A stretch of 52,601 nt of DNA from JAKPQD01 sp029572965 (GCA_035374585.1 DAOSPF010000016.1:1-52601), one strand, 5' to 3'. Shown: positions 32,434 to 42,123, numbered from the stretch's first letter. Program-made: numbers and translations. Notes: generated by a model from the letters alone, not told the origin.

Positions 32434-35400
32434 TCAGGCTACAGTATTATAGCTTTTTTTTCGTATCATGTAAATCACCAATCCTAACATAAGAACGAAG
32501 AAGATTGATATTAATGCAATATTTGTTGCAGTAAAGAAGCTTGGTTTAAACTTATGAGGTTCAAACTGGTTCATTTGGTAAATATTTTTTGTTCCAATCT
32601 GTGCAAAGGTGCGAATAATTTCATTTTTAACAGAATCATTGTTTACAAAGAGGTAATTTACTATCTCTCCAATGGTGCTAAAGTTGTTTTTCTCCAATTC
32701 GTCAAATGATACATTTTCTTTTATCACTCTTGAAGAGAAGTGTTTTAAGTCGCTAACAACTTGTTTGAGATATTCTTTTTCGTTGGCTTTGACTAAGGCA
32801 AAAAGTATGATTGAATCATTGCTTACTCCGCTAAGAGCTTTTTCATGCAGGAATGAGCCAAGGCTTTCTATGTTTTTTAACTGTCCAGCCAGCTTTTTAT
32901 TGTTTTCAAAAAAATCTTTGTTATGTTCTTCAGTATTCATTGCCATTCCATTTAATAGTACTAATGGAATATTTGTGAAATTGGGTAATGCAAAGAAGGC
33001 TGAATAGATATCTTCTTCTTTATAAGAATTTTTATCTTTTTTCGCGTATAAATACCCCAGTAGCTGAGACCCTGTATTGATTTTTTGTTTTGATAAATCA
33101 ACAGAATCAAGGGTTGCCCGTAGGTTTCCCGAAGTAACTTTCTTAAGGTTCTGCAAATAATAATAAGCATTGCCTTGCCAAGCTAAACGTGCTGTATTTG
33201 AAATCAACTGTTGATAATCGTTTGAGTTATCTATTGTGTTGTAAATTAGGTAATCAGACAATTGGTTGACAGATGCAAATTTCTTTACAGCCGAAGAGTC
33301 GGCAAGTTGTTTCAGCCTGCCATCAGATATTTTAGAGAGGGCTAGTGCATAACTTTGTGTCAGTGCAGCAGCTATAGAGTCGAAATGTTTTAAAGCAGAA
33401 TCAACCAGAGGGGTTAAAGCTGAACAGCTTTGTTTTGTCTTCAAAAAATCAGACAATTCAACGTACGAAGTAAAATTTTCTTCAGTATCAAGCTCGGCAA
33501 GACATTCTTTGGCAGAATCAGGCAACAAGAATGGTAACATTCGGGCAGAATATTTCATTTCTCTTTTTTTCATGGCCAATTCGGCTGCCGATTGAGCTTT
33601 GGTTGTATCAACAGGGGTATAATATATAATTATGGTACCTGTCTTTTTTATCCCTTCAGGGGTGGTAGCATTGAATATAATTTCGTTTTTACCTTCTATT
33701 GGTTTATACTTATAAATTTGATTGTCGTTTTTGAGTTTTAAATTCTCATGTTTAGATTCTTTTTTGTTGTTGATCATGATGCCAACTGAGGTTCCTGCTT
33801 CAAGTGGCATAATAATATTTATAACTGAGTCATTCTCAACTTTATAAAAAGTTTTGTTGAATTCTATTGTTTCAGGTTTATTCGAAGTAACTTGTGATAT
33901 TTCAGTTTTTACAACATCTTCAGGTTTTAGCTCTGAGGTAACATTGACCTGGCTCTCTTTTTGATTTTTGTCAATAGTAAAATTTTCTATATTTTTTTTG
34001 AAACCATCTCCTTCTACAACCATCTGATAATTGCCGGCAGTGATTTCTGAAACAAAGTTTGGATTTGATTGGTCAATGCTAAATTGTTTAACAGTATCTT
34101 TCTTAGTTTTGTTGATTAATGAAATTTTAATTTTTGAATTGTTTTCGGCATGTCCTTTTAAACTGATCATACCGTTTAGGATAAACTTACGCGGGTGTTG
34201 GTCTGAAAATAATTCTACTTTATAGATATCGGTTTTTCCAAAATTGTCAGGGTAATAACGGGTTATGTATGCAAAATCTCCATTTTGAACAGGCATAAAA
34301 AATAAGTCATCATCCGGGGTGTTTAGCGGATATCCCATATTTAAAGGGGTTGACCATGTGCCATTGCTAAGCAGCGTAGAATAAAAGATGTCATACCCTC
34401 CCATATTGTAATGCCCGTAAGAGCTAAAAAAGAGAACTTTTCCGTCTTGCGATAAAAACGGGGTTTCTTCATTAAATTCTGAGTTGACATTAGGCCCTAC
34501 GTTGCGGATGTTTGTCCATAATATATTATTGGTGTCGTTTCTTGTGGCGGTATAAATGTCAAGTCCTCCAAATCCAGGTTTACGGTTAGAGGTAAAAACC
34601 AATGTTTTTCCATCAGCCGACAAAGAAGCATGTGATTCCCAGTATTTTGTGTTTATGTTGTCACCAAGGCGGGTAAGCGGTGTCCATTTGCCATTTACCA
34701 AGCGGGTAACGTAAAGGTTCCCATCATAATTGTCATTTCTGTATATATATAATTCGGTTCCTCCGTATGAAAGCCCGGTAGCATAAACATCTCCGTCAAC
34801 GCCCAGGTCAGGGATGATATTAATAGGGGCAGTCCAGCGTCCATTTACTTTTTTTGAATAGTACAATGCATCGTAAAATTGAAGTTTTACATTGTAAACC
34901 AGTGTTTTTTCATCGCCTGACACTACGGCATTTTTTTCTTCAAACCTGCTGTTAATCGGTTCTCCAACGTTGTTGCGTACAAAGTATATTGGCCTTGACA
35001 TAAGGTTGTTGGCCCTTTCAATACATTTTATCTGGTCATTAACAAGGTTAATATCGTAAATTTCAGAATCGTTGTTACTTTTACTCTTAAATTCATCGTA
35101 AGTTTCTAAAGCTTTTTCAAACATATTGTTTACCCTGTAAGCATTCCCAAGATAGTACAATGCATCCAACGGGGCTTTTCTTTCTTTAAAACTATTGGGG
35201 TTGTAATTAGGAGAAATGCCTTTAACGGCTTTTTGTAAATATCCGATAGCCTTTTCTTTTTCAAATGGGATATTGAGGTAACACAAACCAACTTTGAAGT
35301 TAAGATTGTCATTTTCCGGATCAGCCTTTTGAAGTTTCAGGTATAAAGGAAGGGCTTCTGAAAATTCTTCGTAAAGTAAATAAGATTCAGCTTCCAGAAA

Positions 35401-35490
35401 CATTTCGCGTGGGTTCTGGTCATCTTTTTTTTGTCCTGAAATACTTATTGCGGTCAGTATAAGTACACAGCTTAGTAAAAAACGGTTCAT
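32434..35490 (-). CDS. TPR / PD40 envelope protein with five-fold helical repeats and C-terminal membrane anchor
   Basis: A 1018-residue exported protein. Signal peptide about 1-20; TPRs (about 28-160); PD40 propeller (about 170-425) with blades such as LSADGKTLVFTSNRKPGFGG; a beta regulatory-like domain (about 430-515); a linker; then a mainly helical region (about 650-985) with five copies of a repeat about 66 residues long; last, a membrane segment (about 986-1008) with a basic tail RKKSYNTVA. This suggests an inner-membrane anchor with the bulk in the periplasm. The first 425 residues are close to the protein at 16488-17966; the C-terminal half is unlike any family I know. Its function is not known. 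It is monocistronic. Confidence 0.85.
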   Translation of the reverse strand: MNRFLLSCVLILTAISISGQKKDDQNPREMFLEAESYLLYEEFSEALPLYLKLQKADPENDNLNFKVGLCYLNIPFEKEKAIGYLQKAVKGISPNYNPNSFKERKAPLDALYYLGNAYRVNNMFEKALETYDEFKSKSNNDSEIYDINLVNDQIKCIERANNLMSRPIYFVRNNVGEPINSRFEEKNAVVSGDEKTLVYNVKLQFYDALYYSKKVNGRWTAPINIIPDLGVDGDVYATGLSYGGTELYIYRNDNYDGNLYVTRLVNGKWTPLTRLGDNINTKYWESHASLSADGKTLVFTSNRKPGFGGLDIYTATRNDTNNILWTNIRNVGPNVNSEFNEETPFLSQDGKVLFFSSYGHYNMGGYDIFYSTLLSNGTWSTPLNMGYPLNTPDDDLFFMPVQNGDFAYITRYYPDNFGKTDIYKVELFSDQHPRKFILNGMISLKGHAENNSKIKISLINKTKKDTVKQFSIDQSNPNFVSEITAGNYQMVVEGDGFKKNIENFTIDKNQKESQVNVTSELKPEDVVKTEISQVTSNKPETIEFNKTFYKVENDSVINIIMPLEAGTSVGIMINNKKESKHENLKLKNDNQIYKYKPIEGKNEIIFNATTPEGIKKTGTIIIYYTPVDTTKAQSAAELAMKKREMKYSARMLPFLLPDSAKECLAELDTEENFTSYVELSDFLKTKQSCSALTPLVDSALKHFDSIAAALTQSYALALSKISDGRLKQLADSSAVKKFASVNQLSDYLIYNTIDNSNDYQQLISNTARLAWQGNAYYYLQNLKKVTSGNLRATLDSVDLSKQKINTGSQLLGYLYAKKDKNSYKEEDIYSAFFALPNFTNIPLVLLNGMAMNTEEHNKDFFENNKKLAGQLKNIESLGSFLHEKALSGVSNDSIILFALVKANEKEYLKQVVSDLKHFSSRVIKENVSFDELEKNNFSTIGEIVNYLFVNNDSVKNEIIRTFAQIGTKNIYQMNQFEPHKFKPSFFTATNIALISIFFVLMLGLVIYMIRKKSYNTVA

Positions 35491-35703
35491 GAATGTATAA
35501 TAGTTAGTGTCAGGTTATGCAAACTAAGTTTAATATTATTGTTTATTAAGCCTAATAACTCTGCCTTTTTATGTGTTCAACCGCCTCAAAAGAGTTTATT
35601 AGAAAGCTTTTAACAAAAAATATTGAACAAATATATGATATTATGATAAATAATTTGATATATAACTTTTATTTTAGGAAGTTATCTTCAGCTTGAAAAA
35701 AAG

Positions 35704-35741
35704 AAAACCGGCATTTCTTAAACAAGAAGATGCCGGTTTTT
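35704..35741 (-). terminator. Terminator of asnB
   Basis: AAAACCGGCAT (35704-35714) pairs with ATGCCGGTTTT (35730-35740), with further pairing inward (TTCTT/AAGAA) around a short AAAC loop. A run of Ts follows on the minus strand. It lies 20 bp after the asnB stop codon. Confidence 0.8.
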
Positions 35742-35760
35742 ACAAGGGAAAAAGGAGATT

Positions 35761-37356
35761 TTAAACTTTTTCAATGGTCTTTTCGTGAACTTCGTTGGCC
35801 CTGCCAGAAGGGTCTTCGTTCTTTTGCCATTTTGGGATCCATTTTAATACAGATTTAGCAGCACTTTCAGATGGATAATATTTTTCAAAAATAGTCCTGA
35901 AATAAAAAGCTTCTTTTGTAGCCGGAGTGTTGTGAGGGAACCTTTTGGCGGCTTCAGCAAATTCAGCATCAGATACTTTGGCATTGCAATGAGCTACCAG
36001 GCTGTCAATCCAGCTATAGCCTACGCCATCAGAAAATTGTTCTTTTTGACGCCACAATATTTCGGCTGGCAAATAGGGGTCGTTTTTGTCGTCAAAAGCT
36101 GCCCTAAGTATGTATTTCTCAGGTTTGCCGGTTGATCTATCGGGCTGTTTATCTTCGCCTTTAATGTTCATCACGGCATCAAGAAAATACCTGTCGAGAA
36201 ATGGAACGCGAACCTCCAATCCATGTGCCATGGTCGATTTGTCTGCTCTTAGGCAGTCGGCAGTTGACAACAGGCTGACCCTTCGAATGGTTTCTTTGGT
36301 AAACTCTTCGGCTGACGGGGCATTGTGAAAATAAAGGTATCCGCCAAAAATTTCATCTGCTCCTTCGCCAGAGAGCACAACTTTTATACCCATGTCTGTA
36401 ATATATTTTGATAAGAAATACATAGGTGTTGAAGCCCTGATGGTAGTAACATCATACGATTCAAGGTGCCAAATGATTTTTTCAATAGCAGCAATACCTT
36501 CTTCAATGGTAAAGGTTACATCGTGATGAATGGTACCAATAAAATCAGCTACTTTACGTGCAGCAACCATGTCAGGGACATCTTTATTTAGCCCGACAGA
36601 GAAGGAGTGAAGCTTTTGGTCTGTTCCACGCATCAGACGTTTGGTAATAGAAGAAATCAGGCTGGAATCAAGCCCTCCGGACAATAAAACGCCTAACGGG
36701 ACATCACTCATAAGCCTTTTTTTAGTAGCTTCTGTTAAAAAATGGCGTATTTTTTTAAGGTCTGCATTTTCTGTACATTGGCGGTAATCGTGATATTTTG
36801 GGGTGTAATATTTTACCAAACCTGTATCGCCACTATAATAGTGCCCGGGAGGAAAAGCTTCGAACCATTCACATTGGTCGGACATAGTTTTCATTTCTGA
36901 TGAAAAATATAAGTTGCCTTCTGCATCTTTCCCGTAATAGAAAGGTTTAACCCCGATAGGGTCGCGGCTTGCCATAAACTTGTCACCGTCAACAATTACA
37001 AAAGCCCAATCGCCATCAAGCTCATTGCAAAAATCGTAACCATATTTTTCGTACAAATGGACAATAACCTCGCTGTCACAGGTGGTATGAAACTGGTGGT
37101 CTGCAAGTTTTGTGTTTCGAAGGTGCATATAGTTATATATCTCACCATTATGTACAACGTATGCATTATTGGTACCTTTGATTGGCTGACGCCCTGTGGT
37201 TAAATCCATGATCGATAAACGTTCATGGGTAAGAATGTAGCCGTTGTCAAATTGAACTATCCCACTTTCATCAGGCCCTCTGTGGCTCATTCTTTTTGAA
37301 AGCTTTTTTGCGCTTTCTAAATCTTTTTTTCCTATTATTGCCAAAATACCGCACAT
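35761..37356 (-). CDS. asnB: Asparagine synthase B (glutamine-hydrolysing)
   Basis: This 531-residue cytosolic enzyme makes asparagine from aspartate, ATP and glutamine. The N-terminal glutaminase domain starts with the catalytic Cys2 (MCGILAIIG) and has SHRGPDESG and HNGEIYN. The C-terminal synthetase domain has the PP-loop LSGGLDSSLISSI and GEGADEIFGGYLYF. Both sites are complete, so glutamine-dependent synthesis is expected. The length agrees with the E. coli AsnB type. It is transcribed away from an AsnC/Lrp-type regulator gene over a 216-bp AT-rich gap, a layout that suggests direct regulation, and it is followed by a strong terminator. Confidence 0.97.
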   Translation of the reverse strand: MCGILAIIGKKDLESAKKLSKRMSHRGPDESGIVQFDNGYILTHERLSIMDLTTGRQPIKGTNNAYVVHNGEIYNYMHLRNTKLADHQFHTTCDSEVIVHLYEKYGYDFCNELDGDWAFVIVDGDKFMASRDPIGVKPFYYGKDAEGNLYFSSEMKTMSDQCEWFEAFPPGHYYSGDTGLVKYYTPKYHDYRQCTENADLKKIRHFLTEATKKRLMSDVPLGVLLSGGLDSSLISSITKRLMRGTDQKLHSFSVGLNKDVPDMVAARKVADFIGTIHHDVTFTIEEGIAAIEKIIWHLESYDVTTIRASTPMYFLSKYITDMGIKVVLSGEGADEIFGGYLYFHNAPSAEEFTKETIRRVSLLSTADCLRADKSTMAHGLEVRVPFLDRYFLDAVMNIKGEDKQPDRSTGKPEKYILRAAFDDKNDPYLPAEILWRQKEQFSDGVGYSWIDSLVAHCNAKVSDAEFAEAAKRFPHNTPATKEAFYFRTIFEKYYPSESAAKSVLKWIPKWQKNEDPSGRANEVHEKTIEKV

Positions 37357-37572
37357 GATAAATAATTTTATATATTTAAAAAGTAATTTATTTTAAACTG
37401 TAATTAAAAAATGTTTTTTAAATTAAAAAATGAATTAAAAACAGTGTAAAAGTATAAATATGTAACGAAAAAACCAAAATAAAGTTTAAAAAATGATGAA
37501 AAAAATCATTTTTTGTTAAAAAATGAAATATTTTAAGGTTGAAAATTGAAATAGTAACAAAAGTTTTTAATT

Positions 37573-38037
37573 ATGGAAGAAATTTTACAGATTGATAGTT
37601 TGGACAGGAAAATTCTATCGATTATTCAGGGAAATGCCCGGGTTCCTTTTTTAGAAGTAGCACGTGAATGTGGTGTTTCTGGGGCAGCAATACACCAAAG
37701 GGTTCAGAAACTTATAAAGATTGGGGTCATTACTGGTTCTGAGTTTATTGTAGATCCTCAAAAAGTAGGTTATCATACTTGTGCATATATAGGTATTTTT
37801 CTTGAAAAAGCAGGGTTGTTTCGTGATGTGCTTGACGAGCTTAAAGATATTAAAGAAATTGTGCAATGTGATTATACAACCGGGAACTATGCGATTTTTG
37901 TTAAAGTTTATACCCGAGACAACACCCACCTGAAAAATATTATAGCAGATAAGATACAGGCAATTAGAGGAATATCGCGCACCGAGACATTTATTTGTCT
38001 CGAAGAGTGTTTCAGCAGGCATATTCCTGTATTGTAG
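37573..38037 (+). CDS. AsnC/Lrp family transcriptional regulator
   Basis: This 154-residue protein has an N-terminal winged helix-turn-helix (about 8-60: DRKILSIIQGNARVPFLEVA ... GAAIHQRVQKL) and a C-terminal RAM ligand-binding domain (about 70-150). Family members bind amino acids and form dimers or octamers on DNA. It is divergent from asnB, and the name-giving AsnC of E. coli controls an asparagine synthetase, so asparagine-responsive control of asnB is plausible. It could also regulate itself. Nothing in the sequence shows the ligand. Confidence 0.93.
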   Translation: MEEILQIDSLDRKILSIIQGNARVPFLEVARECGVSGAAIHQRVQKLIKIGVITGSEFIVDPQKVGYHTCAYIGIFLEKAGLFRDVLDELKDIKEIVQCDYTTGNYAIFVKVYTRDNTHLKNIIADKIQAIRGISRTETFICLEECFSRHIPVL

Positions 38038-38190
38038 TTTGAATAATTACTTATTTTTGTAAAACAAATGTATTGGTTAAAAGACTGTGCAATAAGCTCT
38101 TTGCTTGTTGATACTTTTTTTTGACAATATTATTGAAGTACATTTTTATATTCACTAAAATTGTAGCCTGAAATTTAACATAAAATATCA

Positions 38191-38970
38191 ATGGCAAGAG
38201 TAATATCTATTGCAAATCAAAAAGGTGGCGTAGGAAAAACTACAACAGCTATCAACCTGGCAGCAAGCTTTGCAGTGCTTGAAAGAAAAGTGTTGTTGAT
38301 AGATGCTGATCCTCAGGCAAATGCTACTTCTGGTACAGGATTTGAGACCAAGAGTATTAAAACCAGTATATATCAATGTATCATTGATGAAGCAGACCCT
38401 TCAAGCATTATCCTTAATACAGAAATTGCCGGGTTTGACCTGATACCTTCGCATATTGACCTGGTTGGAGCTGAGATTGAAATGCTCAATATGCCCAATC
38501 GCGAGAAAATGATGAAGCAGGTGATTGAGCCTTTAAAAGATAAATACGATTATATCCTGATAGATTGTTCGCCATCTTTAGGGTTAATTACTGTAAATGC
38601 GCTTACTGCGGCTGATTCGGTTATTATTCCTGTGCAATGCGAATATTTTGCCTTAGAAGGTATCGGAAAGCTTCTGTCCACGGTTAAGATTATTCAAAGC
38701 CGCCTAAACCCTGCACTTGAAATTGAAGGCTTTTTGTTGACGATGTACGATCCGCGTTTGAGGCTTTCGAACCAAGTGGTTGATGAAGTAAAAAAGCATT
38801 TTCAACAAATGGTTTTTGAAACCATTGTCCAACGGAATATTAAGCTTAGCGAATCGCCAAGTTTTGGGAAGCCTTGCGTTTTGTATGATGCAGAATCAAA
38901 AGGTACTTTGAATTATATGAACCTGGCAAGGGAAATTATTCAAAAAAACGAATCTGTTAAGATAAAATAA
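38191..38970 (+). CDS. parA: Chromosome-partitioning ATPase ParA (Soj)
   Basis: This 259-residue protein has the deviant Walker A KGGVGKTT (about 11-18), the switch region DADPQANATSG and Walker B-like YILIDCSPSLGL. It dimerises on ATP, binds DNA non-specifically and moves ParB-bound origin regions. Being short and without an N-terminal helix-turn-helix, it is the chromosomal Soj type. parB follows after 100 bp. I saw no parS-like 16-bp palindrome in the flanking gaps. An ATTG ... TAAAATTG pair with 20-bp spacing ends at 38163 and is a weak promoter candidate. Confidence 0.96.
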   Translation: MARVISIANQKGGVGKTTTAINLAASFAVLERKVLLIDADPQANATSGTGFETKSIKTSIYQCIIDEADPSSIILNTEIAGFDLIPSHIDLVGAEIEMLNMPNREKMMKQVIEPLKDKYDYILIDCSPSLGLITVNALTAADSVIIPVQCEYFALEGIGKLLSTVKIIQSRLNPALEIEGFLLTMYDPRLRLSNQVVDEVKKHFQQMVFETIVQRNIKLSESPSFGKPCVLYDAESKGTLNYMNLAREIIQKNESVKIK

Positions 38971-39070
38971 CAGTATTCATTTCGGTTTTAATTTTACATG
39001 TGATTATTATTGTCGCGTATATTGTATTGTTGTATCGTTAAACATTTAAATTGGTATTATCTCAAAATAT

Positions 39071-39964
39071 ATGAATGCAAAGAAAAATGCGCTGGGAAGA
39101 GGATTAGGAGCACTGATAGAAGAAGCAAATTTACCACAGGAAATTGTTCATGCTGTTGAAGCAGACAGTGAAATAGAAGTATCGCTTATTGATGTTAACC
39201 CTTACCAGCCCCGAAAAGATTTTGACGAAGAAGCACTGCAAGAGTTGTCTGATTCGATCAAGCAAATTGGGATAATACAGCCGCTTACTTTGCGTAAGAT
39301 GGATAATGGCCGTTTTCAGATTATTGCGGGTGAGCGTCGTTTCAGGGCTGCAAAAATGGCCGGGTTGAAAAAAGTGCCTGCATTTATCAGGATAGCTGAT
39401 GATCAGGGAATGCTTGAAATGGCTCTTGTTGAAAACATCCAACGGGCAGACCTTAATGCTATAGAAATAGCTATTTCGTATCAGCGCCTGATGGAAGAAT
39501 GCAACCTTACCCAGGAAACTTTGAGCGAAAGAGTTGGAAAGAAAAGGGCTACAGTAGCTAATTATCTTCGGTTGCTCAATTTGCCTGCTGAGATTCAGGC
39601 TGGTCTTCGTTTAGACAATATTACTATGGGGCATGCACGTGCATTGCTTGCGGTAGAAGATAATGAAGTGAAATTAGATATTTTTCACCAAATTATTAAT
39701 GACCAGCTTTCAGTGCGTGATGTTGAAGAAATGGTACGAAATATCAACAATCCGCAACAAGTACAGGAAAAAATTACTTTAAAAGCACCTAAAGCAGCTA
39801 CATCCACTTCAGAAGATTATGATGAGTTGCGCAAACAGCTTAGTAAGCGTTTCAATGCAAAGGTTGACTTTAAACGCAATGCTGAAGGTGATGGCAAAAT
39901 AATCATCAAGTTCAGGAATGATGAAGAACTTGAGCAAATATTATCAATTCTGGATACAAAATAA
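39071..39964 (+). CDS. parB: Chromosome-partitioning protein ParB (Spo0J)
   Basis: This 297-residue protein binds parS and spreads as a CTP-dependent clamp. The N-terminal domain has EVSLIDVNPYQPRKDFDEE and the CTP-binding box GERRFRAAKMAG (about 90-101). A central helix-turn-helix (about 135-170: LTQETLSERVGKKRATVANY) contacts parS, and a short C-terminal dimerisation domain ends with KIIIKFRNDEELEQIL. It is paired with parA upstream. The next gene (DUF5683) begins only 8 bp later, and the lytic transglycosylase follows. This links the partition genes to an envelope operon. Confidence 0.96.
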   Translation: MNAKKNALGRGLGALIEEANLPQEIVHAVEADSEIEVSLIDVNPYQPRKDFDEEALQELSDSIKQIGIIQPLTLRKMDNGRFQIIAGERRFRAAKMAGLKKVPAFIRIADDQGMLEMALVENIQRADLNAIEIAISYQRLMEECNLTQETLSERVGKKRATVANYLRLLNLPAEIQAGLRLDNITMGHARALLAVEDNEVKLDIFHQIINDQLSVRDVEEMVRNINNPQQVQEKITLKAPKAATSTSEDYDELRKQLSKRFNAKVDFKRNAEGDGKIIIKFRNDEELEQILSILDTK

Positions 39965-39972
39965 TACACCTG

Positions 39973-40569
39973 TTGCTTTTCGATAATTTTAAAATAAAGA
40001 GATCTGTGTGCAAAAAGATTTTTGCAGCAGTCGGGGTATCATTGTTTTTATTTCATTCGCAAAGGCTTTCCGGACAAATAAAAGGAGATATAGACACCTT
40101 TGATACAACAAAAATAGTGCTGCATTCTCCTCGAAAAGCTTCATTTTATTCTGCTGTTTTGCCGGGTTTGGGGCAGGTATATAATAAAAAGTGGTATAAG
40201 GTGCCTTTTATCTATGCCGGGGGGGCTGTGATAATTTATTATCTTAAATTTAACCATGATAAGTATTTAGAATACCGATCGAATTATATCCGCAAAGTTG
40301 CCAATGACCCCAATGATCCGGTTGATTATAAGTTTAGGTATGCTAGTAAAACTACAATCAAAAACAACATGGATTATTGGCGTAGAAACCGGGACTGGTT
40401 AATAGTTGGGCTTAGCGCCCTTTATATTGCCAATATACTTGATGCAACGGTAGATGCTTATCTTTTTGAATACGATATCTCTCCCGATTTAAGTATGAAA
40501 ATGGAACCAGTGTTGCTAAATATTGGTAATTCACCTACTTTTGGTGTAAGTTTGAATATGCGATTTTAA
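39973..40569 (+). CDS. DUF5683 family protein
   Basis: This protein of up to 198 residues is conserved after parB in Bacteroidota. It has an N-terminal signal or anchor segment (KKIFAAVGVSLFLFHSQRL), the motif ASFYSAVLPGLGQVYNKKWYKVP, which is usual in small proteins with a membrane-inserting hairpin, two further hydrophobic stretches (IYAGGAVIIYYL, DWLIVGLSALYIANILDA) and a beta-like end. Its function is unknown; position suggests envelope work linked to partition. The start is uncertain: TTG at 39973 is the longest, and GTG at 40006 gives a neater signal peptide behind an AAAGAG stretch. Confidence 0.78.
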   Translation: MLFDNFKIKRSVCKKIFAAVGVSLFLFHSQRLSGQIKGDIDTFDTTKIVLHSPRKASFYSAVLPGLGQVYNKKWYKVPFIYAGGAVIIYYLKFNHDKYLEYRSNYIRKVANDPNDPVDYKFRYASKTTIKNNMDYWRRNRDWLIVGLSALYIANILDATVDAYLFEYDISPDLSMKMEPVLLNIGNSPTFGVSLNMRF

Positions 40570-40581
40570 AAAAACTAAATT

Positions 40582-42123
40582 ATGACTGCAAACCTGAGAA
40601 AAGTTTTATTGATAGTGTTGGTTTTTAGTTGTTTTACAAATATTAAAGCAAGACAACTTGACGATACTACTGATATTGACCAGGTAAACCAAACCAAAGT
40701 GGTATTTGAAGACAACCTGGACAGCTTGTTGAACAGTTATTATTTGCAACAATCAGATGTTGAAAACGACCTGGCTGTTGATACTGTAATTGAAAACGTT
40801 GAATACAGTAACATCCCTGATTCGGTCTATGCTGAACGTTTGGCCCGTATCCCAAGTGTTATTAAGATGACTTACAATCCAATAGTTCGGAAATATATAG
40901 AAATGTATTTACAGCGAAAAAAAGACCGTGTACAGGTGATGCTTGGGCTTTCTGAGTATTATTTCCCAATATTTGATGATATTTTTGATTATTACGGATT
41001 GCCCAATGAATTGAAATATATGTCTATTATTGAATCGGCGCTAAATTGCCGTGCCAGGTCAAGGACCAGGGCAATTGGCCTGTGGCAATTTATGTATGGT
41101 ACGGGTAAACTGTATGGACTTACTATAAACAGTTTGGTTGACGAAAGAAGGGATCCTATTAAGGAAACTCATGCCGCTGCCAAATTTTCTAAAGATTTGT
41201 TCAATGTTTTTGGCGATTGGCAATTGGTCATTGCTGCATATAACTGTGGCCCTGGCAATGTTAAAAAAGCTATCCGTCGTTCGGGCGGGAAACGCGACTT
41301 TTGGGAAATATACAGGTTTCTTCCCCGCGAAACACGCGGACATGTACCAGCTTTTATTGCTGCTACGTACGTAATGAATTATTACAAAGAACATAATTTA
41401 AAAGCTGTAAAAAGTGATTTTCCGCGTGTTACTGATACTATAGTCATTCATGATGACTTGCATTTGATGCAAGTTTCATACGTTTTGGGGATACCAATAG
41501 AACAGCTGCGGGATCTTAACCCGCAATATATAAGGGATATAATACCAGCAAAGGGGACATCTATGGCTATAACTATTCCGGCAGATTTTACCAATAAATT
41601 TATTGATTATCAGGATAGTATCTTTGCATTTAAAGATTCAGTTTTTTTCAACCCTAAGGAGTTAAACAAAAATCCCAATTATGAAGCCCGTTATTATGGT
41701 AAAGCTCCTAAAGGCTACGTAAAAATAAGACATGTTGTAAAAGAAGGGGAGTCTTTGGGTGCCATTTCTGCAAAATATAAGTGCAGGGTAAATGATATTA
41801 TGGATTGGAACGGTTTGTATTCAAGCCGTATCCGCGAGGGGCGCATACTTACTATCTATGTACCTCAAAAATTGTCTAAACAATATTTAAGTGAAAATAC
41901 AACTGCCGCAAAAGAGAATGCTGCTTCTGGTCTCATAACCTCAGACAATACAAAAGCTCAAGGCGGACAAATTGTATATTACACAGTTAAACAAGGAGAT
42001 ACATTGTGGGAAATAGCTCAAAGATATCCTGGGATCAGTTGCAATGATATATTGAGATGGAACGGATTGTCCCGGGGGGCTAATATTGTTCCCGGACAGC
42101 AACTGAAAATAAAGGTTATGTAG
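40582..42123 (+). CDS. mltD: MltD-type lytic transglycosylase with two LysM domains
   Basis: This 513-residue exported enzyme cuts the glycan strands of peptidoglycan. A signal peptide (about 1-23) precedes a disordered stretch. The SLT domain (about 105-290) has the catalytic Glu151 in MSIIESALN and the IGLWQFMYGTGKLYGL and AAYNCGPGNVKKAI elements. Two LysM domains lie at about 380-430 (HVVKEGESLGAISAKY) and 467-512 (YTVKQGDTLWEIAQRY). It follows parB and the DUF5683 gene with 12 bp spacing, so it is cotranscribed with them. The active site looks complete. Confidence 0.92.
   Translation: MTANLRKVLLIVLVFSCFTNIKARQLDDTTDIDQVNQTKVVFEDNLDSLLNSYYLQQSDVENDLAVDTVIENVEYSNIPDSVYAERLARIPSVIKMTYNPIVRKYIEMYLQRKKDRVQVMLGLSEYYFPIFDDIFDYYGLPNELKYMSIIESALNCRARSRTRAIGLWQFMYGTGKLYGLTINSLVDERRDPIKETHAAAKFSKDLFNVFGDWQLVIAAYNCGPGNVKKAIRRSGGKRDFWEIYRFLPRETRGHVPAFIAATYVMNYYKEHNLKAVKSDFPRVTDTIVIHDDLHLMQVSYVLGIPIEQLRDLNPQYIRDIIPAKGTSMAITIPADFTNKFIDYQDSIFAFKDSVFFNPKELNKNPNYEARYYGKAPKGYVKIRHVVKEGESLGAISAKYKCRVNDIMDWNGLYSSRIREGRILTIYVPQKLSKQYLSENTTAAKENAASGLITSDNTKAQGGQIVYYTVKQGDTLWEIAQRYPGISCNDILRWNGLSRGANIVPGQQLKIKVM

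Noticed and set aside
38041..39070. Search for a parS site near parAB
   Set aside because: No 16-bp palindrome like TGTTTCACGTGAAACA was seen in the two gaps; parS may lie elsewhere.
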